Positions 44,041-52,767 of a stretch of 64,000 bases of DNA are shown one piece after another. The position numbers and the translations under genes were made by a program. This DNA comes from Oceanicoccus sp. KOV_DT_Chl (GTDB lineage: Bacteria > Pseudomonadota > Gammaproteobacteria > Pseudomonadales > Dasaniaceae): assembly GCF_900120175.1 (NCBI RefSeq), contig NZ_FQLF01000004.1:62001-126000 (forward strand). Reading direction: 5' to 3'. Under the pieces are notes generated by a model. The model searched no databases and had not been told where the DNA came from. It saw only the letters and a list, made by a program, of their open reading frames with translations. The first letter of the stretch is position 1, and every line of letters begins with the position of its first letter.

Positions 44041-44422
44041 ATGAGTGACATTAGGCATGGGCTAACATTAAGTATTGAAACTGTAGGTAATGAGAGTTTT
44101 TTTGTTAAAGGCTGTTGGCAAATTAACTCATGAAGATTATCAACTAATTGTACCAATGGTTGATGATGCGACCCGGGGCGTGAAAAACGCTCAGTTGGAT
44201 GTATTGGCGGATTGCTCGGATTTGGAAGGCTGGGAGCTAAGGGCCGCCTGGGATGACTTTAAGTTGGGTTTAAAGCACGGTAAAGAGTTTAGGCGTGTCG
44301 CTATTGTTGGTAATAAAAAATGGATGGAAGTTGCTGCTAAAGTCGGCGACTGGTTTGTTAGTGGTGATGTCAAATGCTTCGTTAGTAGCAATGAGGCTAT
44401 GGCTTGGATAAAATCGCAGTAG
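44041..44422 (+). pseudogene. SpoIIAA-like (STAS/UspA-type) protein, split by a +1 homopolymer frameshift
   Basis: The true start is ATG 44041 with GGAGG seven bases upstream, reading 'MSDIRHGLTLSIETVGNESFF' until an early stop. The rest of a SpoIIAA-like protein, 'LLKAVGKLTHEDYQLIVPMVD ... FVSSNEAMAWIKSQ', follows in another frame to 44422. The switch is at a run of seven T (44097-44103); with six T the product is 127 residues and continuous ('NESFLLKAVGKLTHED'). Proteins of this family are small cytoplasmic STAS-fold proteins of unclear role. A base-calling insertion is the simplest explanation. Confidence 0.85.
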
Positions 44423-44491
44423 TTGCTGTGCCTATTTGAATTTAGGTTTGAAAATTTATCGGGTAGTGGGAGATTGACAAACGTTGTTTGA

Positions 44492-45042
44492 ATGAAAAAT
44501 TTACAAAATCAGGTCTTGGTTAAATTTTTATTATTACTGCTGATATTAATTGGTTACTTTGCTTATCTCACGTATAAATTTGATTTTCTAACGGGGGCGT
44601 TGCTGCCTTAATTACATGGAGTTTTTTCGTGCTTTGCACCCCGGTTGCAGATGCCGGATTCTTGTTGGATTTTCCACTGCGTTTATTGTTTGGGATTCGA
44701 ATGGTGTTGTCAGAAATCGTGGTTTGGGTTGTGGCCATACTGATCAATATTATAGCCTTGTTATTTTTTGACGGTTTCTATCAAACTACTGTGCTAACAA
44801 AATTAATGCACGCGATATTGCTAACGCCATTCCCTTATTGGGCGGTAATAGTATTGTCCGGTTTTGGTACATTTTTATCTATTCGCTTTGGTGATGAGTT
44901 GCTAGATGTAGTGCACCATAAAGACCGTGATTTTTTTCATAGTCATCAATTTAAGCATGAGCTTGTGTTGTTTATGTTTTTTCTATTCGTCATATTTGGT
45001 TATTACGAGCTGATTACTTCTTTAGGCCTGCAGTTTGAGTAA
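44492..45042 (+). pseudogene. Conserved inner-membrane protein, split by a -1 frameshift
   Basis: ATG 44492 opens 'MKNLQNQVLVKFLLLLLILIGYF' and stops after 39 residues at TAA 44609. Adding one T to CCTTAATT (44606-44613) gives 'LLPLITWSFFVLCTPVADAGFLLDFP' and a continuous protein of about 183 residues to 45042. Four or more hydrophobic helices are visible, and 'LCTPVADAGFLLDFPLRLLFG' plus 'FGDELLDVVHHKDRDFFH' are segments I recall from a conserved uncharacterised bacterial membrane protein. The second half alone was readable only from an unsupported internal start. Function unknown. Confidence 0.82.
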
Positions 45043-45529
45043 AGCCACTGCAAAAAAGAAGAAATCGGGTCTTATTAAACGGGGTTTTTGCGGTCTGTTT
45101 TAGTTTTTTATCATCCCATGATAAATAGGGTTTTTCGTTGGTGCTATGGTGTCACGGACTAGTGCTCACCAGGTTCATTAACCTTATCTCTACAGATAGG
45201 GGTTGCTTGAGCTTGTGCATTGCTGGCAGTTGGCTGCTGTTATGCCCATACCTTTTGTAAAAGAAATGTCCGAGTCAGTAGTGCAGTCACCAAATCTGCA
45301 GTCTGGATGGCGTTTAATGCTGAGGTAATGATCTACCTGTATTTGTGATATTGATTTACTAAAATATAGTTCGATCATTAAATCATCATTAAATCAATAA
45401 GATAGATGTTTATTGGCTTGGCGAATTACAGAACTCTTCTATACTAAACTTCAAATAACCCGCTTTATTCTACTTTTTTATTGATTTTAGCTTCCTAACG
45501 GATCGGGGTCGCTTGTTGGAGTGCTAAAC
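45043..45529. other. Gap before porin gene (487 bp), with terminator-like hairpin
   Basis: TTTATCAT-CCC-ATGATAAA (45107-45125) is a perfect 8-bp stem shortly followed by TTTTT, a likely terminator for the membrane-protein gene. The remainder is AT-rich and has no convincing gene; a 62-codon minus-strand frame at 45190-45378 lacks an RBS and family resemblance. The final 150 bp should contain the porin promoter, but no clear -35/-10 pair stands out. Confidence 0.5.
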
Positions 45530-46837
45530 ATGTCAAGACCTATTCCCGCCTTACTGGCTACTTTTTGCTTGTTTTCTATTCAATATACACTGGTAACCTA
45601 TGCGGTTGTGGATGCTACGGAGCATGATTTTTCATTTCATGGCTACGCCCGGGGCGGTTTTATGACCAGTGAGGCCGGGGAGACTGCGGCAGAGTTCGCA
45701 GCGCCAGGTGCTGGCGCAAAGTACCGGTTAGGTAATGAGTCTGATGTGCAGTTGCGCTTGCGCCTAAATTACCAGTATGGGGATGTGGCTACGACAGAGC
45801 CCTATGTACAGGCTGAGATAGCAGTAGAGGATTATCAGCGTTTGGGTAACTCTCGTGACTTTACTTTAAACCAAGTGCCAAAAGCCTGGCTAAGATTTGG
45901 CAACGTTTTAGCTGATGATGTTAGCTTCTGGGTGGGGCGTCGCTGGTATAAGCGTAAAGGGAGTTATATTAACGATTATTGGTGGTTAAATTCTGGCCAG
46001 AAGTCCAATCTGGGGCTGGGCGTCGAAGGCATAAAATTAGCCAATTCCGAATTGAATATTGCAGTTTTCCAGCATCGTGATGATGATGCTATTTCGCTTA
46101 ATTCTGCAAATAATAACACCGGCACATTAAAAGCAATGACGCTGGATATCCGGCTTGAAAAAATGGTGATTAGTGAAACCAGTCAGCTCAACTTTTGGGG
46201 GCTGTATGCGGATAGGTCTAAGCACGAAAATTTAGGGTATGAGCAGCAAAGTGGTTGGGGACTTGGTAGCTGGCTAGACCTCACTGATGTAATGGGCGGC
46301 ATAAACACTTTGGCAGTTACGTATCGTGAGGGCGCTGCCATGCATCAGTCGACTTATAATGCTGAGCCGATTAGAGAATCCAGTGGTTATGATCTCGATA
46401 ATGCTAGTCAATGGGAAATAAATAATAGCTGGCTATGGGATGACCGTAGTAATTACGCTGTACAGTGGCTGTTATTGGCAAGAGCAGAAAATTATGGGGA
46501 AAATGGTGTCGATGGTGACACGATATATTGGTATAGCACGGGGGCAAGACCGACATTATATTTAAGTCAACGCTGGAATGTCGCAGCGGAGTTTGGAATT
46601 GATTACGTTGATAATGAAATTCTTGGTGTGCAGGGCAGTGTTGAAAAAATATCGTTTGCATTGCAGTTAAGTCCTGATAAAAAGTTTATGTCCAGACCCG
46701 TTTTACGATTTTTTATGACCTACGCTCAGTGGAGTGATGATCTTGTGGGTTACGTTGGGAATCGACCAGATAATGCGCCGTATGGAAATGATAATGATGG
46801 GTGGACGATTGGCACTCAGATTGAGCATATATGGTAA
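45530..46837 (+). CDS. LamB-like maltoporin/carbohydrate porin
   Basis: A 435-residue outer-membrane beta-barrel with a signal peptide (about residues 1-27) and LamB-family segments: 'FSFHGYARGGF', 'GAKYRLGNESDVQLRLRLNYQ', 'FWVGRRWYKRKGSYINDYWWLNSGQ' and 'GLGVEGIKL'. Length is close to E. coli LamB. ATG 45530 is preferred over GTG 45521 because GGAG lies 8 nt before the ATG. Members admit oligosaccharides; the substrate here is unknown. It is followed 51 bp later by a binding lipoprotein and then a hybrid kinase, an unusual set. Confidence 0.87.
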   Translation: MSRPIPALLATFCLFSIQYTLVTYAVVDATEHDFSFHGYARGGFMTSEAGETAAEFAAPGAGAKYRLGNESDVQLRLRLNYQYGDVATTEPYVQAEIAVEDYQRLGNSRDFTLNQVPKAWLRFGNVLADDVSFWVGRRWYKRKGSYINDYWWLNSGQKSNLGLGVEGIKLANSELNIAVFQHRDDDAISLNSANNNTGTLKAMTLDIRLEKMVISETSQLNFWGLYADRSKHENLGYEQQSGWGLGSWLDLTDVMGGINTLAVTYREGAAMHQSTYNAEPIRESSGYDLDNASQWEINNSWLWDDRSNYAVQWLLLARAENYGENGVDGDTIYWYSTGARPTLYLSQRWNVAAEFGIDYVDNEILGVQGSVEKISFALQLSPDKKFMSRPVLRFFMTYAQWSDDLVGYVGNRPDNAPYGNDNDGWTIGTQIEHIW

Positions 46838-46888
46838 CAACTAGTATGCGCTTGCCCTATTTGCACGATTGATAATGGAGTTGTTTTT

Positions 46889-47974
46889 ATGAAAAAACAA
46901 AATTTTATTTTAAATATGTTTAGGCAGCTAAGGTCGAGTACTTCCTTGTTTCTTTTGTGCAGCAGTATATTTTTATCAGCTTGTACAGAGCAAGAAGCTA
47001 TAATCTATTCTTGGCAATTACAGTCTCAAGCTACGGAATCAAGTAGCGACTTCAAAGAGCTGTTAGTAATGGCTGAAGATATAAAAATAATGAGTTCCGG
47101 GCGGTTTATTATAACGCCAGTGCCTGGCGGGACCATAACCAATGGTCCGGATATTTTTAACGCGGTAAAAGATGGTCGTGTAGCCATGGGGAATGGCTGG
47201 CCCAATTGGTGGTCGGGGCAGCATCCTGCTTGGGGCGTGATGAATGCAGGGCCCTTTGACTTTATGAATCTTGATGCATCTATGATGTTTTTTCTAGCCG
47301 GGGATGGGACGCGTCTGGCGAATGAGTTATCCATGCCGGATGGCGTTATTTGGCGGCCGGCATGGTGGCCGGGAATGGAGTTTGGGTTGTTGTCCAAGGA
47401 CAGTATCCGTTCGATCGAAGATTTAAAGTCGAAGAAGGTCAGAGTAGGACCCGGCCTGCCGAGTGAGTTGTTAGCTGCTGTCGGAGCTTTTTCAATACCT
47501 TTGATACCGCAAGAAATACGTCCTGCATTAGAAAGTGATGAGCTCGATGCGGTTGAGTGGACGACCACATCTGGCGCTTGGGATTTAGGCTTACAGGATA
47601 TTGCCAAGCACGCCATTGTTCCTGCTATATGGCAGCCGGCGGTACTTGCAGATTTTTTAATTAATGAAAAATCCTATACTGAGTTACCTACAGATTTACA
47701 AAAAATTCTAGAAACGGCAATCCGCTCTTATACGCTCACAACAACAATGAAAAACAAAGTAAGTGACATCGCAGCGCTTAAAAAATTTAAGGACTCTGGT
47801 ACAGTCATTAATCGCTGGTCTGCAGAAGATATAGAAACTATGCGAGTGGAATCAGATGTTATTTATAAGCAATATCAGTCGGATAATGATTTTAGTGATA
47901 AATTAATTAAATCCAAGCGCATGTTTAAGCAAAAGTTCAATGAATACTATTTGTTGTTCGGTGCATACGATTAG
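46889..47974 (+). CDS. TRAP-type (DctP family) solute-binding lipoprotein
   Basis: A 361-residue DctP-family periplasmic binding protein, lipid-anchored: lipobox 'FLSAC' near residue 32. Family features are 'IKIMSSGRFIITPVPGG', 'DLKSKKVRVGPGLPSELLAAVGAFSIPLIPQEIRPAL' (quoted in part) and 'DELDAVEWTT'. GGAG lies 8 nt before the ATG. No DctQ or DctM transporter gene is near, so it may serve as the sensing partner of the hybrid kinase encoded 1 bp downstream rather than in uptake (inference). The region is Trp-rich ('NGWPNWWSGQHPAWG'). Confidence 0.88.
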   Translation: MKKQNFILNMFRQLRSSTSLFLLCSSIFLSACTEQEAIIYSWQLQSQATESSSDFKELLVMAEDIKIMSSGRFIITPVPGGTITNGPDIFNAVKDGRVAMGNGWPNWWSGQHPAWGVMNAGPFDFMNLDASMMFFLAGDGTRLANELSMPDGVIWRPAWWPGMEFGLLSKDSIRSIEDLKSKKVRVGPGLPSELLAAVGAFSIPLIPQEIRPALESDELDAVEWTTTSGAWDLGLQDIAKHAIVPAIWQPAVLADFLINEKSYTELPTDLQKILETAIRSYTLTTTMKNKVSDIAALKKFKDSGTVINRWSAEDIETMRVESDVIYKQYQSDNDFSDKLIKSKRMFKQKFNEYYLLFGAYD

Positions 47975-47975
47975 T

Positions 47976-49751
47976 ATGAAACTGCAATACAGCAAAAACG
48001 TTTTCATCATTGTTTCCCTGCTTGTTTTAACAGGGATGTCTTTTTTGGGGTATTTTCGTCTCAATCTACTTGAGCAGAACAGGGTTAGTGCCCTTAATGA
48101 AATGGCTCAATCCGTGGTTCGTAGGGTATCAAAGACTACGGCGCCTACTATTTGGAGCGTTTTTAAAAAATCAACAGGCCGGCATTACGAAGATAGCACT
48201 GCATCTGCGTTACTGGATTTCGAGTTAGAGGAAAATCCTATAGTCGCGATTATTGTGTATGGAAACTTTGGTCATACTTTTATGGGTAGGGTTAAGGATT
48301 CCAGCGGCAACTTAGTTACCTATAATAAAATAATTCACAGCAAGGCAGAAGAAATATTGTCGTCTAAAATGACGCAAGGCGCCATTAAGCAAGGGAGCAT
48401 GACGATAGGCTCTGTTGCTGTTTACTATTCAGAAAAAAATTGGAATGATCAATTTCCAATTAATCCTTTCGTTGAGTTACTAGACCTGCTTATTATTACT
48501 GTGCTGGTAATAGCTATTTTATATTTTGCTCTTCGTATGTCCCAGGCGAAAAGTTCTGCAGAAGAAGCTAATGCGATAAAGGGTCAATTTTTGGCTAATA
48601 TGTCCCATGAGATTCGCACGCCAATGAATGCTATTTTAGGGTTGTTGGAGCTGTTGCGAAAAAGCAAGCTGGATGCTGAGCAAAAAAGATTTTTGGATGT
48701 TATGCATTCCTCTTCTTTTATTCTTATGAATATAATTAATGATGTGCTGGATATTTCTAAAATTGAAGCTGAAAAATTAGACATTGATATCCATGAAGTT
48801 GATTTGATCGAGTTGGTAAATTATTTGACGTTGGCCTTTAAAGAACAGGCAGAAAAAAAGACTATTGACTATACCGTTAATTTAGCTGCAGATGTTCCTC
48901 GGTTAATTTGTGCAGATGATTTTAGGATCAAGCAAATACTAAGTAACTTAATTACTAATGCGATTAAATTCACTCTAAAGGGTAGCGTTACAGTTGAAAT
49001 TACCAATAAGGGAATTGAGGATGGCCGCACTATACTCTGCTTTGATGTTGTTGATACGGGTATCGGTATTAGCGCTGAACATCAACAAAAGCTTTTTCAG
49101 GCATTCACTCAGGCTGAATCTACAACCACTCGCCGGTTTGGCGGCACAGGATTAGGCCTTGCCATCGCGTTACGCCTTGCTCACTTAATGGGAGGGAATA
49201 TTACTTTAGAGAGTGCCAAGGGTGCAGGAAGTAAATTCCACTACCAGCAGCCCGTTGAGATCTTTCATTCGGCCAATCAGCCTTCAATAGTTGCAGGTGG
49301 TTCTGATCTCGCCCCACTATCGATGTCACCGCGGCAGGCTGTGAATAATGATGCTATTAAAATTTTGGTTGTTGAAGATAATCCAACCAATCGTATGGTG
49401 ATTGCCAAGCAACTAGAGAGCTTGGGACATAATGCCGATTTTTCTAATGATGGTATTGCGGGCTTGGCTGCCTGGGAGCGAGGTGCTTATGATCTTATCT
49501 TTTCTGATTGTCACATGCCCAGGATGGATGGTTATGCAATGACTGAGGCGATTAGAGAGCGAGAGGCCGCTTTGTCAGGCCAGCCACGAGTGCCTATTAT
49601 CGCGTTGACTGCGAATGTAATGCCCGCTGATAATGACAAATGCATTAAAGCGGGGATGGATGATGTAGTGAAAAAACCCTGTAGCGCTGCTGATCTGAAT
49701 GAAAAAATTACTAGCTGGCTTCCGCTTGTAACTGTTCAGGTTTCGTCATAA
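47976..49751 (+). CDS. Hybrid sensor histidine kinase
   Basis: A 591-residue hybrid kinase. TM1 is near residues 9-27, a periplasmic domain of about 140 residues follows, TM2 lies near 170-190; no HAMP is obvious. HisKA has H211 in 'FLANMSHEIRTPMNAILG', HATPase has 'NLITNAIKFT', 'DTGIGIS' and 'GGTGLGLAI', and the C-terminal REC domain has D511 in 'DLIFSDCHMPRMDGYAM'. Start ATG 47976 is 1 bp after the binding-protein stop; an in-frame earlier ATG at 47940 overlaps that gene. No cognate regulator gene is adjacent, so output probably runs through an Hpt protein. Confidence 0.92.
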   Translation: MKLQYSKNVFIIVSLLVLTGMSFLGYFRLNLLEQNRVSALNEMAQSVVRRVSKTTAPTIWSVFKKSTGRHYEDSTASALLDFELEENPIVAIIVYGNFGHTFMGRVKDSSGNLVTYNKIIHSKAEEILSSKMTQGAIKQGSMTIGSVAVYYSEKNWNDQFPINPFVELLDLLIITVLVIAILYFALRMSQAKSSAEEANAIKGQFLANMSHEIRTPMNAILGLLELLRKSKLDAEQKRFLDVMHSSSFILMNIINDVLDISKIEAEKLDIDIHEVDLIELVNYLTLAFKEQAEKKTIDYTVNLAADVPRLICADDFRIKQILSNLITNAIKFTLKGSVTVEITNKGIEDGRTILCFDVVDTGIGISAEHQQKLFQAFTQAESTTTRRFGGTGLGLAIALRLAHLMGGNITLESAKGAGSKFHYQQPVEIFHSANQPSIVAGGSDLAPLSMSPRQAVNNDAIKILVVEDNPTNRMVIAKQLESLGHNADFSNDGIAGLAAWERGAYDLIFSDCHMPRMDGYAMTEAIREREAALSGQPRVPIIALTANVMPADNDKCIKAGMDDVVKKPCSAADLNEKITSWLPLVTVQVSS

Positions 49752-49837
49752 TGTTTAAGCTTACACGTTATTTAAGCAATTGCTTTCATTTCGATCTATA
49801 CATACAATTTCCGCAAAATTTTTAGCCAGTATCACTA

Positions 49838-50359
49838 GTGAAAACATCTACACGCCATAATTATGTAAACTACTACTTCGCCTACGGTAGCAATATGAAC
49901 CCCGATCGAATGCGCGCGCGCGGTATCGATTTTAGGGAGGCAGTAGCTGCTAGTTTGCTCGATTTCAAATTGGTTTTTAATAAGCAGGCTACTGCAAAGC
50001 CAGGTATTGCTTATGCGAACGTGGCTTATGCCCGCGGCGAGTGCGTGGAAGGCGTTGTCTATCGATTGGCCACTGCTGAAGATATTACATTGATGGATCC
50101 TTTTGAAGGTAGTCCGGTACGTTATAGTCGTGAGGTCTACAGTCTCCACACTTCAGTTGGGCTGATTCATGCTTGGGTGTATGTCGCTAATAAAGCAATG
50201 CTAAAGGAGGGCTTATTGCCCGAGCGAAACTATTTAAATCATTTATTAGCTGGTAAAGCCTGGCACAGCGAAGCTTATCATCAGCGGTTGCTCAATGAAC
50301 CTTGTGTAGATAGTACAGTTGATAATTCGGGCAAAGACGGATTGATTTATAATGTTTAG
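49838..50359 (+). CDS. Gamma-glutamylcyclotransferase family protein
   Basis: A 173-residue GGCT-like protein. 'YYFAYGSNMNPDRMRARGI' is the substrate-loop signature and 'ECVEGVVYRLATAEDITLMDPFEG' contains the catalytic-type glutamate region. Such enzymes release 5-oxoproline from gamma-glutamyl compounds; PxpABC in this window would recycle it. The start is probably GTG 49838, with no clear RBS, so the N-terminus is uncertain. Confidence 0.88.
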   Translation: MKTSTRHNYVNYYFAYGSNMNPDRMRARGIDFREAVAASLLDFKLVFNKQATAKPGIAYANVAYARGECVEGVVYRLATAEDITLMDPFEGSPVRYSREVYSLHTSVGLIHAWVYVANKAMLKEGLLPERNYLNHLLAGKAWHSEAYHQRLLNEPCVDSTVDNSGKDGLIYNV

Positions 50360-50400
50360 GTTATCTATTTTATTATTACTGCCGTTGAGTTGAGGTAGAT

Positions 50401-51303
50401 TTGTCTAGCCCCGTGTTTCTGATCGACGCCTCTATCTATATTTTTAGAGCTTATTTTGCGATTCCTGATGAGTGGCATACTAAAGAGGGCATGCCTGTTA
50501 ATGCTCTCTATGGCTATGCTCAGTTCATGTTAAAGTTTTTACAAGCTGCAAAACCTGAACAGTTGGTTGTGGCTTATGATGAAAGTCTTGGTAGTTGCTT
50601 TCGAAATGATATCTACCCTGACTATAAAGTGAGTCGAGCTTTACCTGACGATACTTTGGCATTTCAATTACAGGCATGTAAAGCTTTTACCGAAGCGCTG
50701 GGGATTACTTCTTTAGCTGATGCTCGCTACGAAGCCGATGATATTATCGCTACGTTAGCCACACAGGCTCAGCAGCGGCAGCAAGCTATCTCTATAGTAA
50801 GCCGGGATAAAGATTTGGGGCAGTTGTTATTAAATGAGCACGATTGCCTTTGGGATTTTGCCGCAGATAAAAAAAACTATCAGCAGCAATTATATGAGCA
50901 CTTCTTAGTTAGGCCGGATCAGTTGTTAGATTATTTGGCATTACTTGGTGATAGCGTTGACGATATACCCGGTGTCCCTGGCATTGGGAAAAAAACTGCA
51001 GCGAATCTTTTGAGGCAATTTGGGAGTATAGAAAATTTGTTTAATGACTTGGATGCTGTCGCACAATGCGGTTTGCGAGGTGCGAAAAGCATTGCTTTAA
51101 AGTTACAGCACTATCGTCAGCAAATTAGTATGGCGCAAGCCTTGGTTCGTTTGGAGACGGCGATACCTCACTTGCTCGATTTTGATACCACTATGCTGGA
51201 GTGGTCGCCGCCGCCAGTTAGTCATGTCAATAATTTTTTTGCTGATTATAGTTTGGAAAAAAGATTTAAATCACAGTTATCACGTTGTTATTGGTGGCAA
51301 TAA
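50401..51303 (+). CDS. 5'-3' exonuclease (FEN/PolI-N-like)
   Basis: A 300-residue stand-alone 5'-nuclease homologous to the N-terminal domain of DNA polymerase I. Metal-ligand acidic residues are in 'FLIDASIYIFRAYFA', 'VAYDES', 'ARYEADDIIATLA', 'VSRDKDLGQLL', and the H3TH segment reads 'LGDSVDDIPGVPGIGKKTAANLLRQFGS' (quoted in part). It is in the size class of small exonucleases such as ExoIX. TTG start with GAGG upstream. It overlaps nothing and ends 3 bp before the pdxB start. Confidence 0.9.
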   Translation: MSSPVFLIDASIYIFRAYFAIPDEWHTKEGMPVNALYGYAQFMLKFLQAAKPEQLVVAYDESLGSCFRNDIYPDYKVSRALPDDTLAFQLQACKAFTEALGITSLADARYEADDIIATLATQAQQRQQAISIVSRDKDLGQLLLNEHDCLWDFAADKKNYQQQLYEHFLVRPDQLLDYLALLGDSVDDIPGVPGIGKKTAANLLRQFGSIENLFNDLDAVAQCGLRGAKSIALKLQHYRQQISMAQALVRLETAIPHLLDFDTTMLEWSPPPVSHVNNFFADYSLEKRFKSQLSRCYWWQ

Positions 51304-51305
51304 GC

Positions 51306-52454
51306 ATGAATGAAATACGCATTGTTGCTGATGAAAATATTCCTAATGTTATTGAACGTTTCTCTGGCTTAGGGTCAGTGAAAACGGTTAATGGGAGGGC
51401 TTTAACGAGTGATCAGCTGCAAGATGTTGATGTATTATTGGTGCGTTCAGTTACACCAGTTGCCGCCTCATTACTGGCCGGCACAGGCGTACGTTTCGTC
51501 GGCACCGCAACTATAGGGGTAGATCATCTGGATACCACTTACCTTGATGATCATGGCATTCATTGGGTCAGCGCGCCGGGTAGTAATGCGGACTCAGTTG
51601 CAGATTATGTGATCAGCTCCCTGTGCCGGTTAGATGGCGTTATTGGGAGTCTGCTGCGAGGCGCTACAGTAGGTATCGTGGGAATGGGAAATGTTGGTAG
51701 CCGTGTTTATCAACGATTATCACGGCTGGGTATAAAGTGTTATGGCTACGACCCTTTGATTGAACAGGATCGTTATCCCGTGATGACTGATCTTGAAACT
51801 GTGTTGGCTGCGGATGTGATTTGTTTGCATACGCCACTGACTACAACGGGTGACTTTCCAAGTTATCATTTACTTGATAAAGAAAAATTGGCGTCTTTAC
51901 AGTCCGGTACTGTTTTAATTAATGCGGGCCGCGGTGCAGTTATCGATAATCAGGCTTTAAAACAATTGTTGGAACAGCGTGATGATTTGTGTGTGGTGCT
52001 CGATGTGTGGGAGCCGGAGCCTGATATTGATATTGAGTTGATGAAGCGAGTGGATATTGCAACGCCGCATATTGCTGGTTATAGCCTGGATGGTAAGTTA
52101 GCAGGTTGCGAGATGTTATATCAGGCGTGTTGTGAATTTTTAGGGGTGTTAGCGTGTGATTCATCCCATGATCAAGGCCAGTTGTTGTCATTACATTTGC
52201 AGAAAACTCACCTACTAGATGAAGGTTTAATAGAGGCCGTACTGGCTTGTTATGATGTGGGGTTAGACGATCAGCGGCTGCGTGGCAGCATATTACATGG
52301 TGCTGATAGCGATCGAGGGTCGATTTTTGATCAGTTGCGAAAGCACTATCCTGTAAGGCGAGAAATCAGTCAGTATCAGATTAACCATACTGGCAAATTA
52401 GTACCGGCATTGCGGGATGCGCTAACGGCTCTGGGTTTTGTGTTGATAGAATGA
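51306..52454 (+). CDS. pdxB: Erythronate-4-phosphate dehydrogenase
   Basis: A 382-residue D-2-hydroxyacid dehydrogenase of the PdxB type, second step of DXP-dependent pyridoxal phosphate synthesis. 'MNEIRIVADENIPNVIERF', 'GTATIGVDHLD', the NAD fold 'VGIVGMGNVGSRVYQRL', and 'VLDVWEPEPDIDIELMKRVDIATPHIAGYSLDGK' with the catalytic His (quoted in part) are PdxB-specific. ATG 51306 is preferred; the frame extends seven residues upstream. Its last 33 bp overlap the antisense gene that follows. Confidence 0.96.
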   Translation: MNEIRIVADENIPNVIERFSGLGSVKTVNGRALTSDQLQDVDVLLVRSVTPVAASLLAGTGVRFVGTATIGVDHLDTTYLDDHGIHWVSAPGSNADSVADYVISSLCRLDGVIGSLLRGATVGIVGMGNVGSRVYQRLSRLGIKCYGYDPLIEQDRYPVMTDLETVLAADVICLHTPLTTTGDFPSYHLLDKEKLASLQSGTVLINAGRGAVIDNQALKQLLEQRDDLCVVLDVWEPEPDIDIELMKRVDIATPHIAGYSLDGKLAGCEMLYQACCEFLGVLACDSSHDQGQLLSLHLQKTHLLDEGLIEAVLACYDVGLDDQRLRGSILHGADSDRGSIFDQLRKHYPVRREISQYQINHTGKLVPALRDALTALGFVLIE

Positions 52455-52619
52455 AAGCGCTTCAGCTTCGAGTGCCTGACACGCATTTTGAATCATTTGT
52501 TCAGTGATAAAAATTTCACGCCCGTCATCATCAATTAGTGCGCATTGAAAAATAGATTCTGTTATTGAATCATCAGCATTATTGTTGCTTGCAGTATTGG
52601 TCAGATATGAAATAGTCAT
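52422..52619 (-). CDS. PA1571-like small protein
   Basis: A 65-residue acidic protein with the segment 'FQCALIDDDGREIFITEQMIQNACQALE', which I recall from the PA1571 family of unknown function. GGAGG lies 4-5 bases upstream of the ATG, strong support for translation. Its 3' end overlaps pdxB by 33 bp on the opposite strand. Confidence 0.8.
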   Translation of the reverse strand: MTISYLTNTASNNNADDSITESIFQCALIDDDGREIFITEQMIQNACQALEAEALSFYQHKTQSR

Positions 52620-52767
52620 TCGGCCTCCTTTATTATGCTTATGTTACGAAGTATATGTGACACTTTTGTGGCAGCCTATGTGCTATTACACAGATAAAAG
52701 CGAGTTTATTTACTATTTTTTTAGTTAATTTTTTACTTATTTGAACGCAGCTAAGTACAGAGGTTAG

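Noticed and set aside
44090-44422. Stand-alone 110-residue gene starting at 44090
   Set aside because: No RBS; the real start is ATG 44041 with GGAGG, and the shorter reading results from the T7 run.
45190-45378. Small minus-strand gene before the porin
   Set aside because: 62 codons, no RBS, no family likeness; kept only as part of the intergenic description.
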